Shown piece by piece: positions 55,985 to 64,000 of a stretch of 64,000 bases of DNA (positions are counted from its first letter, which is position 1; each line of letters begins with the position of its first letter). The position numbers were made by a program, and so were the translations under genes. Origin of the DNA: Sweltsa coloradensis. Its lineage: Eukaryota; Arthropoda; Insecta; Plecoptera; Chloroperlidae. The stretch covers positions 310,001 through 374,000 of the forward strand of contig JAMZAV010000811.1 in assembly GCA_024449915.1 (NCBI GenBank), written 5' to 3'. The notes below the pieces were generated by a model. The model was given only the letters and a program-made list of their open reading frames with translations, searched no databases and had not been told where the DNA came from.

Positions 55985-58650
55985 TACATAGTGGGGTCTA
56001 TAAGCCTAACAATCGTGCAAATCGTGAAGAAAGCATGAAAATTGGTGAATTTACTATATGACCACAAGGAACCCAAAATCGATGGCCCCAAGTTGAGTTC
56101 CTGTAACTTTCTTATTAATTGAATTAATAAATTAATTGATTAATTAACCAACAAAAAATTTGAAGGAGACAACACAGTCGACATTGGATCAATGAAGCTT
56201 ATTTTACGGAGAATGAATAAATGAAAAAATTTTTAAAAAATTAATTAATTAATCATCTAATTAATTGGTGGTTGTCTATGAATTAATCATCTAATTAATT
56301 GAATTTTAGTAATATTTTACCACTTTTGATTTATGTATAATTATGTACACCTAAAATTCTACCGATTGCCCATACAATTTCACCACTTATTAACATAATG
56401 CCAATTAATCCAATTTTGATGGCTTCAAACGAAATTTCGCAACTCCCAGATTAATGGATTAATGAAATGAGAATGAGCTAGTTTCCCCTTAAAATTGTCT
56501 TAACATTAAATTATGCGCTACGATTGACAATTATAGTATTAAAAAAATATGATCACAATAAACCTAAATAATGATGGGTCCAAACTGAATTCCATTTAAA
56601 TTATTATTAAATGAATTAATGGATTTAATTACATAAATCTCCATTAAATGTGTAAATTATCACAACATAGTCGACTTGGGAACCAAATGAAGCTTTTTTA
56701 TGAATAATTAAAATGTGAAAAAATATATTTTGGTTATTAATTAATCATCTAATTAAATTTAAATTTAAATTTAAATCTCTTAATTAATCAATCATCTAAT
56801 TAATTACAATCTAGTAAAATTTTACCACTTTGGATATAGGTACCATAAACTCTACCGATTGTCATAAAATCTTACCACTTTACTTACACGATGTCAATAA
56901 ATAAAATAAATAATTATAGCACCAAACGAAATTCTTGTAACTTACATTTATTAAATAAATGAAATTAAGAATTGGCTAGTTCACGTGCCACAGTCAACTG
57001 TGTATTAAATAATAGCCAATTGTATGGTAATTAAGAACATTGACAGAATTTTATTAAGGCATAAGTTTATTAATATGCTATCCGTTAATTACAATATAAT
57101 TTTGTAATTAATGTAATTAACGGATAGCATTTTAAATTTAAACATATGCCTTAATAAAATTCTGTAAATTTTTCTTAATAACCAACAATTGGCTATTATT
57201 TAAAAACACCAGTGACTGTGGCACGTGAATTGCTAATTCTTAATTTCATTTTTTAATAAAATGTTAAGTTACAAGAATTTCGTTTGGTGCTATAATTATT
57301 TTATTTCATTTTTTTTGACATCGGTAAGTAAAGTGGTAAGATTTTATGACAATCGGTGAGTTTTTGATACCTATACATACCAAAGTGGTAAATTTTTCTA
57401 GATTGTAATTAATTACATGATTATTTAATTAACTAAATATATTTTTTCACATTCATTCATAAAAAAAGCTTTCATTTGGTACCCAAGTCGACTATGTTGT
57501 GACCATTTACACATTTGATTGAAATAAATCTAATTAATTCAATTAATAATAATTAAGTGGAATTCAGTTTGGACCCATCATTATTTAGGCTTATTGTGAT
57601 CATATTGTTTTTTAATACTACAAATTGTCAATCGTAGCGCATAATTGAATGTTAAGACAATTTTTAAGGGAATCTAGCTCATTGTCAATTTCATTTTTCC
57701 ATTAATTTTGGGAGTTGCAGGGGAAATTTTGTTGGGGGCCATCAAAATTTGGATTTTTGGCATTATGTTATTAAAGTGGTGAAATTTTATGACAAACGGT
57801 AAAGTTTTTGGAATACATAACTATACAAAAGTAAAAAATGGTATAATTTTACTAAATGTAATTAATTCAATGATTAATTAATTTAAAGATAAATATTTTT
57901 TCACATATATTTACCCCGTGAAATAAGCTTTCATTTGATACCCAAGTCGACTATGCTGTGTTTATTTTGTACATTAATTTTGAATTTTTGTGATTAATTG
58001 CCGTTAATTGAATTAATTGAATTAATGGGAAAGTGATAAGAACCCGAAACCCTTGGGCCATCACTTTTCTCTTTAATTATGCTTGTTTTGTTATTATTTG
58101 AACATCAATTGACTGTGGTTTGTGAATGTCAAACATTTAACTGGTATAATCTAATTATTAACTTCATTTTCCATTAATCTGGAAGTTGAAGGAATTTTGA
58201 TTGGGGCCATCAAAATTTGGATTTATTGGCATTATGTTAGTAAAGGGGTGAAATTTTATGACAATTGGTAGAATTTTAGGTGTACATAATTATACATAAA
58301 TCGAAAGTGGTAAAATATTACTAAAATTCAATTAATTAGATGATTAATTAATTAATTTTTAAAAAATTTTTTCATTTATTCATTCTCCGTAAAATAAGCT
58401 TTCATTTGATACCCAAAGTCGACTGTGTTGTCTCCTTCAAATTTTTTTGTTGGTTAATTAATCAATTAAATTTTTTTAATTCTTTAAAAAGGAAAGTTAC
58501 GGGAAACCCAAACCCTTGGGGGCCCAAACCCGATTTTTGGATTCCTTGTCCCCCCATATTAGAAAATTTCCACCAATTTCATGCTTTCTTCACGTTTTTC
58601 CCACATTGTTATATATATGGGGGGGAAAGGCTTTAGACCCCACTAAAAAT
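55985..58650. repeat. 2.6-kb palindrome of AT-rich 470-bp units
   Basis: The outer edges 'agtggggtct' (about 55991) and 'agaccccact' (about 58634) face each other, and the centre is 57079-57127 ('ctatccgttaattac...gtaattaacggatag'). Landmarks repeat within each arm: 'catagtcgacttgggaacca' and relatives occur at about 56176 and 56669 on the left, and inverted at 57485, 57946 and 58420 on the right. The repeating unit is therefore roughly 470 bp and the right arm holds one extra unit. Each unit is dominated by 'attaattaatcatctaatta', 'taccactttg' and 'taccgattg' motifs. No ORF. The right arm past 58440 is inflated in homopolymers. Confidence 0.75.
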
Positions 58651-59735
58651 ATTGCTAGATATCAGACACTCAGTTTTTAAAGAAAACTATCGTACAAATT
58701 TTGTACAAACAAAGGGCCCAAAAAATGTCTCCAGGGATCAAATGGGTCAGGGAAACCACTGTTTTCACAAATTAATTTTCCATATTTTCTAAATTTCCTG
58801 TTAAATGTGTTAAGCCGTGGGAAATTTTTCACTCCCTCTTCACGAAGGGGGGTTAAATTTGGTTTATTTTTGATTTAAGTGAATAAAGATCCCGACTTTA
58901 ACCCCCAAATTGCTTTCATAGATAGTATGTTACGCTTACCGATATGCCCCCGGGCCCCCGGGTTTACTTATTCCTGTGTCCCCAAAACCGCTTGGTTGAT
59001 TCCGGGGCCCAATGGTTTGGTTCAAGCGGGGTTTGAAACCTGTCAGGTTATACTGGGGCCGCCCCGGGAATAAAGGGTGGGGTCAGAGAGAGTAGTTTTT
59101 AGAGTGAATGGGAGTACAGGGGGAGTAATTTACAGTACAACAGGGTAGAGAGGCATAAAACAGATTTTATAGTGGGGGTTATAGTTGAGTACAATAAGAG
59201 TCCTCCTTTGTAAATCAGTTTTTAACTGAATATGATAAACGTTAAGTAAATTAAATATAGTATGACAGAGTAGAGTGGAATGGAGTAGAGATAGAGAATA
59301 GATTGGAAAAGTGGGGGATTTTTTTTGTTTCTTTTATTTAGGAAGGGGAAAAAAATTTTAAAATTTAGGGATTCTTTCGTTTTTTTAAAAAAACAAAAAA
59401 ATATAAATAACGTGATTATTTTTTTGTGAAGTGGGAATAGGGAAAATTTTTGAGGGCGTTTTTTATTGGGATTATAATATAAGCAATGTTACCCCCTTTT
59501 TTTGTTTTCACAACACGTTTTGGGCTAAAGTTGTATTCTGAAATTTATTTAAACTATTTTTCCCAAAAAAAGATAGATCGTAAAAAATATGCAATGTTAT
59601 TGATTTTGTAATGATATTTTTTTAATCCATCCAAGCTGAGTTCTTAGGATGGCTGCTTGAAGTGCTCCAAAAAAAATCACTCTTATTAAAAGGGGAGAAC
59701 AGTAAATAGGGGGGCAAACAGGGATTTCCCCTTTA
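58651..59735. other. Low-quality-looking spacer between two inverted arrays
   Basis: Rich in doubled and tripled bases ('ccccgggcccccgggt', 'ggggccgccccggg', long T runs) and GTAG-type short repeats at 59085-59310. No gene. The base pattern suggests uncorrected long-read sequence. Confidence 0.4.
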
Positions 59736-59739
59736 TCTT

Positions 59740-61020
59740 TCGGGAAGAGTTTTGCGGTAAGTTTTATTCTAAATTTGGGTAGTAGGATACAAGTTTTTGC
59801 ACTTTCCTTTCAGGGCCCTGCTTTTGCTGCAGAGGGGCGTCGGGGGTCGCGAAGCCCTTTCACTTTTTAAGAGGGATGATTTTTTTTCTCGTGGCCTTTT
59901 GTGATAAGGTTGCCCCCCCTAAAACTTTTTTTGTTAAGTAAGGCAAAAAAAATTTTTTGCATTATTTTTTGCAGGTCCCCGGTTGCTTGAAAAGGGCGTC
60001 GGGAGGTCCGACGCCCTATAACGTTTTTAAGAGGAATATTTTTTACTATGGCCTTTCGTGAAGAGTATTGCGGTAAACGTATTTTTTAGTAAGGGGAAAA
60101 AATACAAGGTTTTTTCACCAACCTTGGGGGTCATGGCACGCTTCAGAGGGCGCGGGGGGGCGTTCGCGACGCCCCCAAAAACGGTTTTTTTGAAAAGAGG
60201 AATGAATTTTTTTTCTCGTTTGTACCTTTTCGTGCTAGGGGGGTTGCGGTGAATTGTATTTATTAAGAAATAGATTACAGTTTTTGAAACCCACCTGCAG
60301 GTCTTGGCACGCTTTCAGAGGGCGTCGGGGGCGTCACGACGCCCCATAACGCTTTTTTTAAAGAGGGATTATTTTTTTTTCCAGGCCTTTGTGATACAGT
60401 ATTGCGGGGGAATTGTATTCTTTAAGTAAAAGCATACAAGTTTTTAGAACCTCCCCTTGGCAGGTCCTGGTAGGCTTTTAGAGGGCGTCGGGGGCGTTGC
60501 GACGCCCTTTAACGTTATAAAAGCATTCTTTGATTTTTTCCACGTGGTGCCTTTCTGATAGAGTATTGCGGTAACTGTTTCTTTAAGTAATAATTCAAGG
60601 TCTTTTGGTGTTACAACCTACCTTGCAGGTCCTGTTACATTCAGAGGGCGGTCGGGGCTCGCGATACGCCAACGTTTTTAGAGTGATGTTTTTTTTATCT
60701 CGTGTACCTTTCGTGATAGAGTATTGCGGTAAACTGGTATTCAAATAAGTAATATCATTCAAGTTCCTTTTCATCTACTTTGCAGGTCCTGGTACGCTTC
60801 AGAGGGCGTCGGGGGCGTCGCGACGCCATTAACGATGAAATGATGTCTGTGATGGGTGTGTACGATACTATCCTTTTGCGTGATAGAGTTTGCGGTAAAA
60901 ACTGTATTCAATTAAGTATATCATTCAAGTTTTTTGCATCCTCTACCTTGGCAGGTCCTGGTAAGCTTCAGAAGGGCAGTCGGGGGCGTCGCGTCTTCCT
61001 ATACCGTTTTTAGAGTGATT
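59740..61020 (+). repeat. 160-bp satellite array, plus orientation (about 8 monomers)
   Basis: Tandem monomers of about 155-176 bp, marked by 'attgcggtaa' (59753, 60070, 60246, 60413, 60568, 60725, 60891). Then come 'tgcaggtcctgg', 'cttcagagggcgtcgggggc', the dyad GGGCGTCGCGACGCCC and a T-rich end. The CpG-dense 45-bp core contrasts with the AT-rich rest. Early monomers are homopolymer-inflated. Open frames in the array are incidental. Confidence 0.85.
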
Positions 61021-61085
61021 TTAAGAGTCCTTGCAGCAAACTAAGACCACAAGGAAGGTGATAAAACACCTTTTTAACTATTACT
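61021..61085. other. Inversion point of the satellite array
   Basis: About 65 bp of partly non-monomer sequence ('cagcaaactaagaccaca') joins plus-oriented and minus-oriented monomers, giving a head-to-head arrangement of two arrays. Confidence 0.6.
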
Positions 61086-62650
61086 AATAGAATCAGATTC
61101 CGCAATACTCTATCTCGAAAAGGTACACGAGAATAAAAAATCAACATCTTTATCAACGGTTTAGGGTCGTCGTGACGCCCCCGACGCCTCTGAATGGCGT
61201 GCCAAGACCTGCAGCGGTAGGTTTCTAAAACTTGTATGCTATTACTTAATAGAATACAATTCACACGCAACAGTCGAGCACGAAGGTAAACGAGATAAAA
61301 TTCTTAACTCTGTTCAGAAAACCGTTTCAGCGCGTCGCGGACGCCCCCGACGCCTTTCAAGCATACCGGGCAGGACCTGCAAGGTAGGTTCTAAAACTTG
61401 TATGCTATACTTAATAGAAATAGTTTACCGAATACTCATCATGAAAGGCAAACGAGAAATAAAAAATAATCTTTATTATAAAAACCATTATCGGCCGTCG
61501 CAGACGCCCCGACGCCCTCGAAGCCGTACCAGGACCTGCAAAGTAGATGAAAAAAACTTGAATGATATTACTTATTTGAATACAGTTTACACATACATCT
61601 ATCCGAAGGTACACGATATAAAAAAAACACACTCTAAAAAAAAGTTATAGGGCGTCGCGACGCCCCCGACGCCCTCGAATCGTACCAGGACCTGCAAGGT
61701 AGTTCAAAAGACTTGAATGATATTACTTAAATGAATACAGTTTCCGCAATAACTCTATCACAAAGGCACACGTGAATAAAAATCAGCATCTTATATCAAC
61801 GTTAAGGGCGTTCGCGACGCCCCCGACGCCCTCTGAAGCCTTACCATGACGCTGCAAGGTGGTTCTAAAACTGTATCTATACTTCAATAGAATACAATTC
61901 ACCGCAATACTGTATCACAAAAGGCACATGCGATAAAAAATAATCCCTCTTTAAACAAAGCGTTATAGTGCGGTCGTGAGCCGCCCGACGCCCTCCTAAG
62001 CTTGCCAAGACCTGCAAGGTAGGTGCTAAAAACGTGTATGCTAGTTCTTAATAAATACAATTCACTCGGGGCAACACTCTAGCACGACACATTACACACA
62101 CGAGATAAAAATTCATTCTCTTCTTCAAAAAACCGTTTTTTAGGTCGTCTGCGATCCCCACACGACTGCCCTCTGAAGCGTGCCTAGGACCTGCAAGGTT
62201 GGTGAAAAAAACATTTGTTTTTCATTTCTTAATAGAATAGCAGTTTACCGCAAGGGTCGCGTGCTGTCGACGAAAGGCACATGAGATAAAAAATAATTCC
62301 TCTTAAAAAACGTTATAGGGCGTCGCGACGCTCCCGACCCTTCCAAGCATACCAAGTACCTGCAAAATAGATGCAAAAAATTTGATGTTGCTCTAACTTA
62401 ACACAATATAGTTTACCGCAACACTCTATCCACGAAAGCACACGAGATAAAAAATCATCCCCTCTTAAAAAAACGTGTAAGGCGTCGCGACGCCCCACGA
62501 CGGAAACTCTGCAGCATAGCATGGCCTGCAAGGAAAGTGCAAACAACTTGTATTCAGACTACCTATAGAGATACAACTTACCTGTCTAAAACTTTTCCAC
62601 GAAAGATGCAGGGAAAATAACATCATACAAGTCTTTTGCTCCTCTACTAT
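61086..62650 (-). repeat. 160-bp satellite array, minus orientation (about 10 monomers)
   Basis: The same monomer in reverse, marked by 'gacctgcaag' at about 61206, 61374, 61531, 61688, 61850, 62010, 62189, 62359 and 62525. The GGGCGTCGCGACGCCC dyad is perfect near 61650 and partial near 61806, 62316 and 62480. The first ten or so bases of each core are better kept than the AT-rich remainder. The array ends at about 62650. Confidence 0.85.
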
Positions 62651-62689
62651 GATGGTAACAAGCAATCAGCGATAATACAATAATATTAT

Positions 62690-63500
62690 TATAAACCATT
62701 TTCAATTTCAACACAATTTTGTATGACTTTTGAGACACTGGTTGCTTTCGCTGATATTAAGGGGCATCGAGTCAAAATATTAAGACCAACAAACCGGCTT
62801 ATACGACTGATGACGAAGCCTGTAAGCCCGCCAAAAAATCCTGCCGAGCCCAGAAATAATTGAACGTCCTTAAATACTTGGCAGATTATTAACAAAAGAT
62901 TTCAAACGAAAGAAATGTCAGCTCTGCAGAAAAAAGGGACGGGTATCTTCTGTATTTAAGTTATATCATCCACCCTCATTAAGAGCAATTAAAAAAAGTG
63001 AAGGTGCAGACGCTAGTGGATACTAATAATGTGGGCGGCAATCCGAAAACAAACTTGACTCGGCATTACACAGAAAATCCAATAAAATAACATCGCCCGT
63101 GTGGTGGAAGTTTTTTAAAAGATGGCTGGTTGCCATGAGTGGAATAGGAACATTAGTCATTTCAAGCGTCCTTCTTACTCTCGTGTCAGCACATCGTAGT
63201 TCTCTGAGTCACCTAGCGGATATCGTGAATTTAAAGTTAGGTCATCGCGCTTGGGAGCTGAACACCGATGCGAAATTATATGGGAGTAGCCAAGAACAGG
63301 GAGCGAAGCTACTTAATCAAAAGATTATCGAAAAATATAAATACAATCTCATCTAGCGTTGAAATAAATACCGTGGCGAGGTGCAAGAATACGCCAAAAA
63401 CATAATCATGTTTTCTAAAAAGGTTATCCCGCTAACATTAGGGTCAACTGAAACATCTACGTGTGGTGTCAAACAAACAGAGCGCATTTTTTAGTTTTTA
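62690..63500 (+). other. Single-copy-looking segment with short ORFs
   Basis: Not satellite. Plus-strand frames: 62723-62863 ('FADIKGHRVKILRPTNRLIR'); 63099-63356 ('GIGTLVISSVLLTLVSAHRS', a likely membrane segment, then 'LGHRAWELNTDAKLYGSSQE'); and, in the same frame after two stops, 63363-63500 ('NIIMFSKKVIPLTLGSTETS'). Composition is closer to coding than the flanks, and the frame continuity suggests a decayed longer ORF. The first frame lacks homology that I can name; a minus-strand frame (62689-62895) overlaps it. No function assigned. Confidence 0.3.
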
Positions 63501-63669
63501 GACGAACGGACGTACAGATTAGTGGTAGGAACCGCCAAGTATTTTTTGTTTAACGGCGCGTAACAATTTTGTTTTTTTTTTGTTTCTTACGTTGTAGGTG
63601 CAAACAATATAAAACTTTATCAGCATCCAAAATATAGTCGGCTAAACCAAGAGTCGTATATATTATAGT

Positions 63670-64000
63670 ATTGTTCGTGTGGGTTGTGGGTGTGGTGTGG
63701 GTGTGGGGTGTGGGGGGGTGTGGGTGTGGGTGTGGGTGGGTGGGTGTGGGTGGGAGTGTGGGTGGGGGTGTGGTGGGCGTGTGCGTGTGGGTGGTGGGGT
63801 TTGGGTGTGGGTGTGGGTGTGGGTGTTGTCGTGTGCGTGTAGCTTGTGAGTGGTGGTGTTAGTGGGTGTGGGTGTGGTGTGGGTGTGGTGTGAGTGTGCG
63901 TTTGCGTGTGCATATATATAGCGTGTGGGGTGTTGTGTGTGTGTGTGTCTGGGGTGTGGTGTGAGTGTGGTGGGTGTGGGTGTGGGTGTGGGTGGCGTGT
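63670..64000 (+). repeat. GGGTGT-type low-complexity tract
   Basis: More than 300 bases of almost pure G and T in irregular 'gtgggtgtggg' units up to the window end. It is not the TTAGGG telomere repeat. The open frames across it (Gly-Val on plus, Thr-His-Pro on minus) are repeat artefacts. Confidence 0.9.

Noticed and set aside
60058..61270. Gly/Arg-rich ORFs
   Set aside because: They result from the GGCGTC-rich satellite core in several frames.
59740..62650. CRISPR array (regular repeats of constant spacing)
   Set aside because: The whole 160-bp monomer repeats, there are no unique spacers, and the host is eukaryotic.
63620..63913. Thr/His/Pro-rich and Gly/Val-rich ORFs
   Set aside because: They are translations of the GT-rich low-complexity tract.
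63670..64000. Telomere repeat
   Set aside because: The units are irregular GGGTGT-like and not TTAGGG or another known regular telomere motif; it may only be subtelomeric or a simple repeat.

Overview
The window looks like AT-rich, gene-poor nuclear DNA of a metazoan, probably a marine invertebrate; I cannot fix the phylum. Evidence: tRNA-derived SINEs with B-box-like motifs and AT-rich tails, non-autonomous DNA transposons with intact terminal inverted repeats (one with a textbook 8-bp target duplication), many G or C homopolymers of 10-23 bases, microsatellites, splice-like junctions and AATAAA signals. There is no sign of bacterial operons, rRNA, CRISPR or a functional tRNA. No complete protein-coding gene is visible; nearly all open frames are short chance or repeat-derived frames.

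Layout. 0.7-2.2 kb: a dispersed-repeat array (period about 465 bp) holding a SINE that was later duplicated together with host DNA, followed by a 490-bp palindrome. 3-18 kb: three SINE families, two MITE families, a second palindrome, an 8-bp-TSD hAT-like element (12.17-12.85 kb), a head-to-head SINE (13.8 kb), and a degenerate CUB-like exon (13.9-14.3 kb, minus). 18-36 kb: mostly anonymous AT-rich DNA with a second CUB-like half-domain (20.3 kb, plus), poly-G/C runs, a second copy of the 400-bp MITE (29.1 kb), and a CpG-rich exon-like block with a consensus 5' splice site (34.0-34.75 kb, minus). 35-48 kb: more SINEs, a GC-rich terminal coding exon with nearby polyadenylation signals (39.3-39.6 kb, minus), three related coding-like segments (40.0, 45.6 and 46.5 kb), an internal-exon candidate bounded by splice motifs (47.0-47.2 kb, minus), and a full-length SINE. 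49-53 kb: three TIR elements, one of 631 bp flanked by TTAA.

56-64 kb is the strangest part. A 2.6-kb palindrome built from 470-bp AT-rich units (56.0-58.65 kb) is followed by about 18 monomers of a 160-bp satellite (59.7-62.65 kb). That array reverses orientation at about 61.03 kb, and each monomer carries a CpG-dense core with the dyad GGGCGTCGCGACGCCC. After a single-copy-looking stretch with short ORFs, the window ends in a GGGTGT-like low-complexity tract. The right arm of the palindrome and the first satellite arm look homopolymer-inflated, so sequencing or assembly error must be excluded before the inversions are believed.

There is no gene system that works together here. The content is mobile-element biology, inverted-repeat structure and a few exon fragments.
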